DNA of 64,000 nucleotides from Neelides folsomi (lineage: Eukaryota > Arthropoda > Collembola > Neelipleona > Neelidae): the NCBI GenBank assembly GCA_034687125.1, contig JAQGBZ010000287.1, forward strand, positions 18,402 through 82,401, in the 5' to 3' direction. Of this stretch, positions 1-12,358 are shown one piece after another. The position numbers and the translations under genes are program-made. How positions within the stretch are numbered: the first letter of the stretch is position 1; each line of letters starts with the position of its first letter. Under the pieces are notes generated by a model. It was given only the letters and a program-made list of their open reading frames with translations, made no database searches and was not told the origin of the DNA.

Positions 1-1851
1 ATTTAGTATTAGACCTCCTCATATAGTACTTTATCTGATTGGGGATCCTCAAAGAAATGCTAATGCGGATGGTGAATGGAGTCCCAAAGAGAGAGAGAGA
101 GAAATATCTAATGATTCTCGCATTCCTTCCACCCGCTCCGTTCAATAATAGTGAGCTCAAAAGAATATTTTTACTTACTTCCCCAAGATCATAAAATCGA
201 TTTTATTACAATTGGGCGAATATCGTGGATTGAGGGGACGAGACACTCCCAGTCCGCACAATAGGCCAAGAGGGGAACGTATGTCTCGCCCATAGGGTTT
301 ATATGCCACAATGCAGTTGGAACTGAAATGAATGTGCGGGGCATAATGGGGAGAAAAGGGTCGGACGATTATTGCAACTCCCTTTTGATTTTACGACCGC
401 AAATTCACACTCGGCTTCCCAAAATTCGCCCTTTCCTCCTTGGTGCTTAAATCCCTTTTTCCTAATCTGCAAATGTTGGGCCACCAGGCGAAAAATTCCT
501 CATTCAATTGGAAGTTTGATAAAATTGAGTTTAATCCTCTTCCTTCCCTCTTATGTGTTTAATCTCCTCTTGTCCCAATCTCTCCCCGTCCTGCACGCGA
601 AATAAGTAAAGCTCAACATTACCAATGGTATGATCGTATGGTCTTGTTGGGACGGAGATTCTCAGTCGGAGAGGGAGAGCAGTAATAAAATAATTCTTTT
701 TACGGAACAAAGAAGTCTCCAGAGGATAAGGGCCCATGAGGGGAATTGTCTTCACCCCTTTCTGCACCGTGGTGATCCACCAGGGGGGAACCTCAAGGGT
801 CGCTTTGTTAATCTCTTGAGCTAACAATGAGTGGCAATTGGTAATGAGCAAAGCTGCCATTTCACCGTTCCGCCCGATTTTCTCCGCTCCCTTGGGCTGT
901 TGACAAACAATCCCCGGCGGACCCAAATATGTCTCTCAATATGATTATCCCCCTTCCCCTCCTCACGTGAGGAATATTGAGAGTATTCTGAATGTGAGTT
1001 TATGTATATGCTCCTTTTATATTAAGGAAACCGCAGAAGGGGCGCAGAGAGCGACCGGCGGAAATATCCGCAGCTAACCGAATTTGGAATAAGCCAAATC
1101 TCGCCGCTCAGTTCCCCTCGTCCCTCCGTGGCGTTAGAAAGGGCCATATCAATCCAGGAGATTTGGTGGGGGAAGATAGCCGCTGCCGTTAATTGCCAGT
1201 TTGCCCAGATAGGGAGAAAGGAATAAAAGGAAATGGGAGATTACTCTGCTCTCAAGTGGATTTAAATTGGGGGGAAAGAGCCCAGAACCTGAGACTTGAG
1301 ATAAAAATAATCGTCGGAGAAATACGCCGTGACCTACTGTTACATCATCCAAAGAACAACAAGAGGAACCTTAAAATGTCCATTAAGGACTCTTTGACTC
1401 AGTGTAGTTGAACTGAATGCATATTAGTGTACATATAAGTCTGTGAAGGTCCGCTCCCACAGTTGTAATTTCCAAACGCAGAATCGAAAGAGCGGAAGAT
1501 ACGGAAAAACGTTTATGCTCTCAGTGCCGTTCAACACTTCATCCCATTCACATCACTTTCCCTCTATTTACTTTCTTTTCTCCCTTTTACCCCATTGAGG
1601 AATTGAACAACCCGGCTTAAAATCCCAATAATTCGGGAGTTCTCAATCCCCGACAATTCTACCTCGGTTTCTGAGTGGAATTCTGATTATTAGAATCTAA
1701 TAATAAGAAGGGAACGTCGTGGAATGAAATTGAAATTGGGAGAGCATAAAGTGTGATTAATCACGTCTCATTACGACCAACCAGCCCTTGGATCTCATTC
1801 AACTCTTTCCATTATGTATTTATAAACAGTTGATCGAGAAGAAAAGGTCGG
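1..1851. other. noncoding, upstream of dpr-like gene
   Basis: I see no supported gene here. The stretch is clearly richer in G+C than most intergenic DNA in the window, and open frames occur on both strands (for example minus 531-926, 131 codons), but none resembles a known family and none has convincing splice context. It most likely holds the promoter, 5' UTR and enhancers of the dpr-like gene that starts at 1852. A GA-repeat lies near 90-105. Confidence 0.4.
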
Positions 1852-3243
1852 ATGGGCCATTTTAATTTCCAATGTCTTGTCCTCATCTTTTTATCCCAAC
1901 CGCTCTCCTTCTTTGGTAAACATCTCAAATTACTACAAATGTGTGTTTGTCTAATTAGAACTTATTACAATCTAATTACAATTATTGTGGAGCTTACTTT
2001 TAATAATTAATTAATTAATTAGTTATATTGAATGTGAATTTTAGTTATTGCTAAAATTGTTAAATATGTAATTGGAAAAATGTTAAATTACAATTTAATT
2101 TTAGCCGGTTCAGACTTGGAGTCAGTTGGGATTTACTCCGGGCCTTATTTTGATATTGAGCGGAACATAGAAGTTCTTTCGGTCCATGTTGGAACTCACG
2201 CTTATCTCCCGTGCTATGTTAAACAATTGGGGAATAAGACGGTAATTGAAGGAAATAAATTATTAAATTATTACTAAAGGCGAATACTAAACACACTTTA
2301 TTTATACAGTAGAATGGAATATTTATGTAGGATTGAAATTAAGCGTGATTTAAGTATTATTGTGAATTAATTGTGAACGTGTTTTTAAAAGGTTTCATGG
2401 TTGAGGAAGTCAGATGGGTATATTGTATCTGTTGATAAGTTTACGTTCATCGCCGACGAACGATTTCAAGTCCTTCCATTAGGAGACACTTGGACCTTGC
2501 AAATCAAATTTGTAGAGCCAAAGGATGAAAATTTCTATGAGTGCCAAGTGTCGTCTGATCCGAAACTCGCTTTCACCATTAGGCTCCGCGTGCTCGTGCC
2601 AACTATTTGGTTAGTCTTCAATTTCATTTCCCTTTCAAATGAAGCCGCTGAGGATTTAAGTAATTAAAATCCACAGGATTGATGCGAGTGAGGAGAGCTT
2701 GCTGCTGTGGGAAGGAAGTGACGTCCAGGTGAGATGCCTCATTGAGAACCCCAGAGACGACTCGGTCGGGAAAGTGATGTGGTGGAAGAACGGAAAAGCT
2801 TTGAAAGCCGATCAAGGAATTTTCCTTCAAGTACTTCAATAACTTTAAGTTAAAGTCTTTAACTAATTAGGTTTAAAGTTTATTTTTCCCAAGACTGATC
2901 CTTTTTTTGTGTTTTAGAGCAAAGTTGAGGGACAGAGACTCGTTTCAACCCTCACGTTCCGGTCCTTTGGGAGAGAGGAGAGTGGAAACTACACTTGTTA
3001 CCTTTCCTATGTCGGATCCGCCAGCATCTCACTCCAAATACTCAATGGTGAATTTCAGAATTTCCTCTCCACTTTGAATTCATGGACTTACATAGACTGA
3101 TAGTGAAGGAATTGAGGAAATTGTTGGTTCTTCCAGGTGAAAATCCGGCTGCGATGCAAACAAACGGATGTCCGGAAGTGTCTTTATTCCTTTATTGGCA
3201 AATGACATCATTGGTCTTTCCTTTGTTATCCTGGGGCTCTTAA
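1852..3243 (+). CDS. Dpr-like two-Ig cell-surface protein
   Basis: Six exons (1852-1915, 2105-2241, 2392-2609, 2677-2830, 2918-3047, 3137-3243) join in phase to a 269-residue protein. Residues 1-21 form a signal peptide. Ig domain 1 has cysteines at about 58 and 118, the VSWLRK motif at 68-73 and DTWTLQI/FYECQV at about 99-120, all typical of the Drosophila defective-proboscis-extension-response (Dpr) family. Ig domain 2 has cysteines at about 160 and 218 with the ESGNYTC end. The protein stops after a hydrophobic tail with no cytoplasmic segment, which suggests a GPI anchor. Dpr proteins bind DIP partners on neurons and help specify synaptic connections. The match to the family is strong; which paralogue it is cannot be told. 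The first ATG follows an in-frame AT-rich leader and gives a clean signal peptide. Confidence 0.88.
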
Positions 3244-3407
3244 CAACTCTGATCCGGGGAGGTTCTCGATGCTTTAAAAATTATTACATGAGACTTAAAT
3301 TCACACAAATACTGATCCTATACATTTACATTTATACTCGAACGTTAAGAAAGATATAATATTCTCAAATTGTATAATAGTAGAATTTTAAATATTGAAA
3401 TATTGAT

Positions 3408-3775
3408 TACCGTATTAACCCAAGAATTGTCCCGGGACATAATTAAAATTAATGCCTCTGACCCCCGGATATAAATTGGGTACCGGATATAATTAAAATA
3501 ATTTAGGATTAGACTATTTTAAAATTATGATTTTATTAAAAATTATTAAATTTTAAGCGTCAGAACAAGATTCTTCTGATGAAGAGTCGTTGATATTGTC
3601 ATAAATAACAGCTTCGTTTGCTTCAAGTTCTTCATCTTCCGCTTCTTCAATATTTAATTCATCGCGCATTTCAAAAAGTGACCCGAATTTATTTAGGAAC
3701 CCGGATATAATTAAAAATCTCAAATCGGGGCCGGACATAATTTGGGTACCGGACAATTCTTGGGTTAATACGGTA
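3408..3775. mobile_element. Tc1/mariner-type nonautonomous element
   Basis: A 364-bp element (3410-3773) is bounded by perfect inverted repeats of about 23 bp that begin CCGTATTAACCCAAGAATTG on each strand, flanked by TA at 3408-3409 and 3774-3775, the hallmark target duplication of Tc1/mariner elements. Subterminal copies of GGATATAATTAAAA and GGTACCGG also recur in both orientations. On the minus strand, 3553-3690 encodes an acidic serine-rich peptide ending in SSSEESCSDA before a stop; this resembles the acidic C-terminus of pogo/Tigger-type transposases and suggests an internal deletion of a larger element. No DDE core remains. Confidence 0.75.
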
Positions 3776-6060
3776 ACTGTTATAAGAAAAATAAGAATAT
3801 TGTTATAAAGAATATTGTAAAGAATATTATACTGTAATATAATATACATGCAAAATATTCTGATCAATAATATAAATAACTACAAAACAATTTGATTATG
3901 GAACTAAATCATTATACATTGAATGAATGGAACGGTTCAATCATTTTATTCAGCGCATAAAATCATTTATTGCTCTATTAGAATTACTCATATATCTAAC
4001 TTGGATTTTATTCTGTTTTACGGATACTCCTATTATGCCCCTTTATGGTTATTACTTTCTAATTTGGGAATCATTCGAGTTGAAGAAAATATTGGAAAAT
4101 CTTTATTTTGATTTGTTTTATCTTCTCATTGATTATTTTACTATAGATATGATTTTAGATGCTTCTTTTCTTTGTAAAATCGAAGATAATTTCAATGATT
4201 TAGATGGCAATTTTATTGTCTTTGGCATTCATATAGAAAATAAACGACAATTGTCATTTTTATGTGAAAATAAGGATTCAAATAAAGAAGGTCTCTAACG
4301 ACCCTATAGTACTCTATTTGCATACCTAAATTAAATTCTATATAAAATAGTTACGAGTATTTAGAATATGAGGATAAGGACAATATAGCAAAACAGGTTC
4401 AGTAAATAAATTAATAAACACTCCCAGTTTAACTAACTGCTTCTAATGAGCATGGTACGAATTTCAATTACATATCCCACAACTGGGCTATTTTTTTAAT
4501 TCAAGGAGTTTCAAATTGTGAAGATAAATTGCCGTCTACTATAACTATGTATTTATAATAGCTATTTAATTCTCTCACAATGAGTCTGTATGTCTGACCA
4601 TGATTTCTCTAATGATTTGTCCAAGGATGGATTTATATTGGAAATTGGCCATTTGGCTGTTTCATGTTCGGGGTGAAGAATCGCTGATCTCTGTGAGTTG
4701 GGTTTGAATTTCTAAGGGTCCCCAAAGTGAGTAATTTCCCCCATCCCACCGAGAATCCCAACTTCACTGATGAGCCGAATTAGATGTGATTGTGAGGTTG
4801 TCGTTGGGGAGTTGCTGGTGGAGCAACGAGGTCAATTGGACGATTAGATCCTCCCTCGCTACTCAAACTTGCCAAGAGGGGCAAAGCGGGAAGGAGATCG
4901 ATCGGATCTTCCTCAATCTCCTCTTCTTCTTCTTCTTCTTCGGACCAAATCACGGAATTGCTGATGAGTGGGCGCATTTTCCTCTCTCGTCCTCGTCAGT
5001 CAGATTTGAAGCCCTCTGGCTCTCAACCTGACCATATCCGGTGAATTATGGGGAATGGAATTGTTTCCGCCACTTTCCGTACCGGATGAATCTCCCCTTG
5101 CCCCTCCGAAATTCACCCATTATCCTTCTACTCAACGAGCCAAGTTTTCCCCTCGTCCGACTTGCTACCGTTCCTTCAATTTCTTCACCGGTTCTTCGGT
5201 CGCAACTCACAATGACTCCGAGGGCTTGAATCATTTCATAAACACGCTTAATGCGACCCTTTGGCTCAATTCATTTCAAAGTACTCAGGAGCTGAAGGAC
5301 GATAATCATAGAGAGCAAGTTCTCATATTTAAAACTTTATTTTTTATCTTTTCTCCGAAAACTTAAATGTACGCAAGAACGGAAATCGAGAAGATTTTAA
5401 CTCAGAAGAGAATTATACAATAACAGTTATTAAATGCGGATTGAGGACAGTGATTCTTCTCTCTTCTTCTATAATATTTACTCCAATTCAATTTATGGTT
5501 AATAAGATTCTCGAGAATCAAGATGAAAGATTTGAAATGAAAGGATTGAAACTTTGGATTCTCTTTCTTTCCTTTCTCAATCTCAACATCAAAGAACTCG
5601 GGATAGAAAGGCTAAAGAGTATCAACAAATAAAAGTTCAAAGAACTGAGTGAAACGAATTCTTTTAAATGCTTAATTTAACTATTTTTTTCCAATATTTG
5701 AAAGTATTGAGTAAATATATAATATAATATTAAAAAATTGTAATCTTATATGAATACTAAATATTTAGCATGAAAAATAAGTTCATTATAAGGGTCAAAG
5801 TTCTTGAAAATCGAAAGTGAAAATAATAATAGAAAAATTGTAAATATGTCAATTAGTGAACCAAAGGGTTCTTGTCCTATGCAAAGTCCCTTTGAAAGTC
5901 AAGTTCTTCCCAAGGCCTTTCTTTTCTTCTGTCTCTTGTGATCACGCGGTGGCTGGACCGCAAGTCTCTTGGCCTTCAGGACCCAACGGGTTAAAGGCCA
6001 ATGTAAAGATTGGAGTAAAAATAAGTTGTTTTGAAAATAAAATATTTTTCTCGGACGAAG
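3776..6060. other. intergenic, no supported gene
   Basis: Between the small transposon and the cuticle gene I find no supported gene. An AT-rich open frame at 3927-4298 (+) encodes a hydrophobic peptide without family resemblance. Around 4740-5250 the base composition becomes much less AT-rich and there are overlapping frames on both strands, including minus 4780-4977 with a run of eight glutamates; this may be regulatory DNA or an unrecognised exon. The last few hundred bases are likely the promoter of the cuticle gene. Confidence 0.35.
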
Positions 6061-6072
6061 GGCGTCTTTGGG

Positions 6073-6080
6073 TATAAAAG
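6073..6080 (+). promoter_or_regulatory. TATA box of cuticle gene
   Basis: TATAAAAG lies about 90 bp upstream of the cuticle protein ATG (6168), leaving room for a transcription start near 6103 and a short 5' UTR. Tightly timed, highly expressed cuticle genes commonly use TATA promoters. Confidence 0.7.
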
Positions 6081-6167
6081 GGTCAGAAGGAACCAAGGGA
6101 TCTCATCACAAATCTCATCGGAGTTTCCTCACTCACAAGACTCACAACTCGCTCTCAACTCATCAAA

Positions 6168-7072
6168 ATGAAAGTTGTAAGTTTGGAAGTTTTTCACACA
6201 TTCAATCTCATTTCAATATCAATCAAAGTTTAAATTGAATGTTTTTTTTCCAGCTGGCCGTTTTCGCCGTCTGTGTTGCCTCCACATTGGCAGCTTCCTA
6301 TGGAGGTTATTCATCCGAAACCCGGGCTTTGCCCAAAGTGGAGTTGAAATCCTACAGCGCTCCGGCAGTCCGAGTCGCTTCTTATGAAGCCCCAGTTCTC
6401 AAGTCGTCCTACGAGACTCCCCTTCTCAAGAAAATCGTCCCAATCACCAACTACGCCCTCGACAACGACCACTACGGAACTTACAAACTCGACTTTGCCT
6501 CTGCTGATGGTAAATAATTATCCGCCCAAGAATTATTTTAATTAATAATTAATTAAAATAATCATTAATTAATAGGACATAGAATGGCCGAAGAAGGATC
6601 CCTCAAGATGGTCCCTCACCCTGAAGCCGATGGAGAAGTGAACATCAAGAAAGGAGTTTACAGCTGGACTGCTCCTGATGGACAAACCTTCACCACTTCA
6701 TGGTTCGCTGATGAGACTGGATTCCACGGTGAGAAATAATAAACCGTTTAAAATACAAGTTAAACCATTTAAACTTATTTGAAATTAACCATTTGAATGA
6801 TTTTAGCATCCGGAGATCATCTCCCAACCCCACCACCAGTTCCGGTTGAGGTAAAAGCAATCCTTGGGATTTAACTCATTGTAATGGGGATAATGGGAAA
6901 TTAATGTTGTGGGTGTTTTCAGATCGCTAAGATGCTTGCGGAAACCCGATCATCCGGATACGGTTCAGAAACCCGATCATCAGGATACGGATATGAAGAG
7001 ACCCGTGCTGAAGTTCCGAAATACGCCATCCGCACTGAACCATACCAAGCCGTCCGATCATCAAAATACTAA
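6168..7072 (+). CDS. RR-type chitin-binding cuticle protein
   Basis: Five exons (6168-6176, 6254-6509, 6576-6728, 6807-6850, 6923-7072) join in phase to 203 residues. The first coding exon holds only Met-Lys-Val, and a signal peptide follows (cleaved after TLAA), as is usual for arthropod cuticular genes. The middle carries the Rebers-Riddiford consensus (chitin_bind_4): GTYKLDFASADGKHRMAEEG, then GVYSWTAPDGQTFTTSWFAD, ETGFHASGDHLPTPPPVP. Flanking regions are rich in Tyr, Ser, Ala, Val and contain short repeats (SYEAPVLKSSYETPLLK; ETRSSGYGSETRSSGYG). It is a secreted structural protein that binds chitin in the exoskeleton. The RR subtype cannot be fixed by eye. Confidence 0.92.
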
Positions 7073-7459
7073 ATCTCATACAATGCTGTGTTCAATTGTC
7101 TGTGTTTACAATAAGATCTCTCAAAATATCTAAATTGGATAAATTTTAAATATAAACAAAAGGCTTAAATAAATATATATAATTTGTATTCGCATAAACA
7201 CAATCTTCTTTCATTTGCATGAAAATCATAAGCAATGATAACAACTAAGTTAAATATTTTCATTATTTATTAAATTTCACTCCAATATTCAAATGAAGAA
7301 AAGATTTGAGTAATAAAAGATTTCTTGATTTAAAACTTTCCTTATAAATACTAAAAGCTACTTTATAAATACCATAAGTTATAGTTTTTAAAATACATAA
7401 TTTCATATCCTCAATTATCTCATTAAGAAAATGTTACAAGAAATATAAAATAGTTAAAA

Positions 7460-9033
7460 TTAAACATCAAGGAGATCATCCTCCTCAGCTTCCTCCTCGT
7501 CCTCGTCTTCAAATATCGGGGCGATCATGATGGGCTTGACGGGCTTCGGTGGCGGCTTTTTCCCAATTCTCCCGATCTTTTGACTTTTCCCAGGGACTGT
7601 CGATTTTGAACTGCTACTTGGTGACAATCCTTTTGGACTTGCGGCAGAGAAGGAAGGACCAGAGTGGCGAATTTCTTTTCCAGGCGGTGACGGCCGCGGG
7701 CCTTTACTCCCCCCTCGACCTATGTCAATCTGAAGAGAGGAAATGTCTGGGGGTCGAGGTGAAGGTCCTTTCCCGTAATCAACCCGCTTTTGGTCAACCT
7801 TCATTCCATCGTCTATCTCCGAACTCCAACTTTGTGATTGCACACCTGGAGATATTTTAAGTCCGATAATCCCCTTCGGATCAATTTCATCCGAGTGTTT
7901 TTTGAGAGCCGCTTTTGTAGGAACCGAAGAAGGGAATTGGGACATTGTCAAATCACTAATTGAAATTGCTGTAGAATCGAAGGTCCGCTTTTTGTTCTTT
8001 TCACCCTTAACCTTCACTTGAAGATTATAAGGTGAATTTTGCGAAGTTGGTTTTCCTCTGCTCCGAGTTTCCTCAGTTGATGAACTGCTAAATGTAGGGG
8101 AAGTTCCGGTTTTCCGATCAAAATAACTATCAAGAGGGTCCATCTTTTCCTGTTTCACTTGGTGGATTGGAGGCCCGAGAAGTTTTTCAAGACTCATTGG
8201 TTCATCCCCAAGAGATGAAAATTCCTTTTTGACAATGTCAATAACGGGGAGAGGAGGAGAGGGGTTAGGAACGAGAAGTTCAGAATGTTCAGCTGATAAA
8301 GGAATCATTTCTTCTTCTTCACTCTGTTTGACAATTTTTAACTTTCTTCTCGTCCGACTCCGAATTTTGGTCTTTTTCAGAACATGGCGAATAAAATTAG
8401 GAGGTTCGGAATCCGACTGGGAAGAATCACCATTAAATTTGAAATGAACTTGGTACGGGGGCGGTTCATCTTGATCGTCCCCATCTCCAGGAATGATGCG
8501 AACGATTTCTTGGGCAATGTCGGATAAATCACTCCGAAGTTCAGCCTTTGCTTCTTCGGGAAATTCATCTGCAAAAGAAATGAATTGTAATTTTATTGTA
8601 ATTTCAATAATAATTGGTAATTGCCATTTTTATCTAGAAAAATATAAAAAAAAGTTTAAAAAGTTAAAGATTCTTACGAAATCCAATCGGAACCATTTCT
8701 TCAAGCATTTTCCCCACATTGACATTTTCAATCCCTTTAGCTCTGATGTATTCAAAGCATTTAACTCTAATGGAGTAGGTGAGTCCTTGCTGAGATGCAC
8801 GATTTTTAATGAGTCTTCTCAACCTTTAAATTAAATTAAATAATTATTATTTATTTATTATTATTATATAAGTCTGAACAAATTTGAGCTCATAATTAGT
8901 AATAAAATAGAAATTTAGTAAATTACAAATCTGAGTTTCCAGAAATGACGAGATGATCAAGAAGGAGATCTTTACATTCTTCGACACCGATGACACGCCG
9001 CTCGCCTCCGGAACCTTCACCGGTTTCCATCAT
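7460..9033 (-). CDS. ENY2-like domain protein with long acidic tail
   Basis: Three exons (9033-8927, 8823-8678, 8568-7460) join in phase to 453 residues; an in-frame stop lies just before the ATG. Residues about 10-110 resemble ENY2/Sus1: a helix with CKDLLLDHLVISGNSD, then CFEYIRAKGIENVNVGKMLE, VPIGF, and EEAKAELRSDLSDIAQEIV, in the order seen in ENY2. About 16 extra residues (RLIKNRASQQGLTYS) sit between the first and second helices. ENY2 is a subunit of the SAGA deubiquitinase module and the TREX-2 mRNA export complex and is normally only about 100 residues. Here some 340 further residues follow: Pro/Ser/Lys-rich, with basic nuclear-type clusters (KKTKIRSRTRRKLK) and an extreme acidic C-terminus (EDEDEEEAEEDD). 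The N-terminal assignment is by motif reading only. Confidence 0.6.
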
Positions 9034-12000
9034 CGGCCCTTTGTCGCTCAACTTCACAACTCACACCTAAATGGTTGTAAAGATGTGATCGATTTAAATA
9101 TTTTATGATGTTAATGACTTCATGAAATTGTAATTAACAATTAACACTAGCACTAACCAAAACAGAAATCGAAAATTGCAGTGCAGTTTTATAACTATAA
9201 ATCCAATATAAATTATTTGAACGGCTCATAAGGAAAAGGCAACTTTTAGTCGGAATCACTTTTCTTTTTCTCACTCAATACTTATTACATCTCTTATTCT
9301 CTTTCATCTCTTTCGATCATTTTTCAGTATATTTGATACATATGAAAATGAGAGTGTATTGCGATTGTATACAAATATACATACTTACTCGTATACGTTA
9401 ATTTAGATTAAAGTATTAAATACAATTAAATATATAGTTCAAAAATAATATGATTAATTATATATTAGGATTGAAAATTGTGTACATCTATTGATATTAT
9501 AATTTTCACTCCTCTTGAGGTCTTGAACATTATTATCATTATAGTCGTAATCAAATGAGTTGCATGTGGCTTTGTTTAAAAATAATAAAAACGCAAAAAA
9601 ATTAGATAACATGATAAGAGTCATTACATGGAATGGTGCGATGTATTTAAATAAAAGATTATTTGAGTATAAAGGAGAAGATGAAAGGGAAGATAAGGAA
9701 GCAAAAGACTCTCCAGAAATATATTTAAATGCATGGAAAGTATTCAAAGAACGGTCGATAGCTCTGTTTTAATTTTCTCAATCGTTTTCTAATACGTAAT
9801 ACAGACCTATTTATTACTTTTATTGCCAATAATATCAAGTAAATCTTTATGTCGATTGGCACAGTTTCATGAGTCCTTGGTATGCGGTTAATGCAACCCT
9901 CGACAAATAATAGAATTCTTGAAATGAAATTAAGTAGGAAAACCCGGGTTTTCTCATTTTGAGTCAGATGTTTTGAGCAAGCTTCGTGGCCTAGTTCCTG
10001 AAATTCTGGAAGGAGATTCCCTTCAAATACTATTCAAGGCCCATTCAATTTATCCAATTCCGCAATTTCCGAGAACAAAATTCCGAATTCCTTTCAAAAT
10101 TGTAATCCCACTTGAATTTATAATTTCTCAATTAATTCCATCCTTTCATTATATAGCATTCATCAGAGATTAAAATTCGGCCACACATTTAATATTTAAA
10201 AATTTAAAAGGATTTCAATTGCAAGGAAAGTTATAAAATTTCTTCCTCAAATTATAAAAGACAAGAAGTTATTCTGAAGTTAATGTAGAAATCATTTGTG
10301 ATTACCAATTTGCATATTAACTCGTATACGACGAGAAGTCAAAAATTGAATTACCAATTTGGTCTTTCCTTTGGTGAGTTTGATTGACATTTCATTTGTT
10401 CGAGCTCCTTCTTTTGGACCTCAAACTTTTCATCGCCCATTGTCTCAATTATCATTAGAGAAACAAAAGTTGTTCACATACAAAACGGCTTTTTAACTCT
10501 CCTAAATAGGATACTCACTCACTTATCATATTATTATATTATCAATTCGGAAGGTTAAGGAAGGTGACTTTAACATTAACTCAAGAGTTCAAATCTAATC
10601 TCAAATCTCTAGCTCCTTAAGTCCAACTTACAATTAGATAATTTTGCATAGAATGCCTATGTTTTATTATTATAAATAATAGAGCAATATTTTATAATTC
10701 TTATCTTGTAATTTGTACACTTTAGTTCCGTCATTTTTGATCTTATTATTTACGATCATTTCATTTTCATCATCGAATAAGAATATCATTTGTTATTCTT
10801 AATGTTCCTTTTTCCAACCCGATTCTGGAGTGCCAAAGTGCTCTTGAGGAAAAGTGATAATTTAGGTAATTAAGAAAAATGTGACTTTCTTAACCAGTTT
10901 CCTCACTAGTTTGTAAAGCTTTGGATTCATTAAGAATGTGGCAACTTCTCTCGTCAAGTATTATAAAATTTGTCACGAGGAAAGGGTGATTTTTCTCCTC
11001 AAAGTGGAAGTGCATTTATTTTTTATCAATTGAGTTATTCCCACAAATTGAAAGCAACGTCAGATCTCAGCACAAAAGACTTATAAACTTATAAGACTTC
11101 AAGAAATTCAGCTTTATACACAAACAAGGTAAGCCTAATACAAATTCCATCTACTGTAGATTTATACTTATTTCATAATTTATAGATTTAGGTTTACACA
11201 TTACATTTACGACCTTTATTATAATAGATAAGGTATAATTATAAAATAATTATTATGTAAATAGAGAAGGCATATAGGCGTAAACCAAATTAATATGAGA
11301 TTTATAGCTGACCCTAAGTACATAACAATAATTTACTCATTGACTTCGTCTTTGAATCTCCTTCAGTAACTAGATATTTGTATACAAGATAATGACTTTA
11401 ATCAACGCTTATTATTTTAATATAAACAACAAGAGGTTTTTATATAAGTCATTAATAATCTTGAGTCAATTTGAATTCTAAATGGTTATGAAGCCGAAAG
11501 AGTTTCGATTTACGAGATTTTCATGGGCGGTTTCTGTGTCTTCCGCCCACGTCAAAATGAGTACACATTGACATGGAAAACCTCGCCATGTCCATTTTGG
11601 TCTTCGCTTTTGAATGAATGACTTGGGGGCTCCTTTGGAACCACGAAATGAATGTTCATAAAACATTATTATTATAACTCACTCTCGAGACAAATGGTCT
11701 TCCTACGCTCAAATTAAAATGTTTCGATCCTCCAGAATACGTGATGAACAATGGACGTCTCCACATCACACGTTACCTTAATCCTCCCCAACTATGTGAG
11801 GAGAAATTATGACAAGGAAGTCTTGAACAACTTCTCATATTCAAATACAAATTCACAATGTATCTCTTACTAACTTTAAGTATTACTATATTACGATATA
11901 AATACATATAGGCATCTGTTTACTCCATTCACAAACACTCCGAAGAGCAATTGCCGCATATTACATAAACAGATTAAGATGAACGAGGCATGAAATGCAT

Positions 12001-12358
12001 TATGAAGACAACGTTATATGCATTAATACTTATACTACTTAAAGACGTTTACATATGTACATATATTGAGTTATATATATAGTTATATACTATGATAATA
12101 TTTTAATAGTTTCCTTTTATCACTTAACCTTACTAATGTATTCCAAGCCTGAATATATATTGGAGATTAAAAGATAAGATAATTGGTTTTTGTAGCCACT
12201 CATGTGAGATATATGTTTAAATAGTTCATAAATAAATGATGATAGTGGAAAAAGTACAAGACACGTTTGTGTTCCATATTAAGAAGTCATATAAACAAGC
12301 CCCAACCAGAACTCCCTTTGAAAGTGAGGGAGAGGAAAAAAGGAGTTAAAGGAGCGTA
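9034..12358. other. long intergenic stretch
   Basis: No supported gene is visible in about 3.3 kb of AT-rich DNA. A minus-strand frame at 9454-9747 contains an internal Met followed by a signal-peptide-like stretch (LIMLSNFFAFLLFLNKATC) and a short acidic peptide with a Lys-Arg site; it might be a small secreted peptide gene but lacks supporting homology. The region upstream of 12359 probably contains the promoter of the GAS2-like gene. Confidence 0.3.

Noticed and set aside
531-926. 131-codon minus-strand frame
   Set aside because: No family resemblance, no splice context, and the region has overlapping frames on the other strand; most likely chance in GC-richer DNA.
3927-4298. 123-codon plus frame with hydrophobic content
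   Set aside because: Composition follows the AT-rich background (Phe, Ile, Leu, Tyr) and it resembles no known protein.
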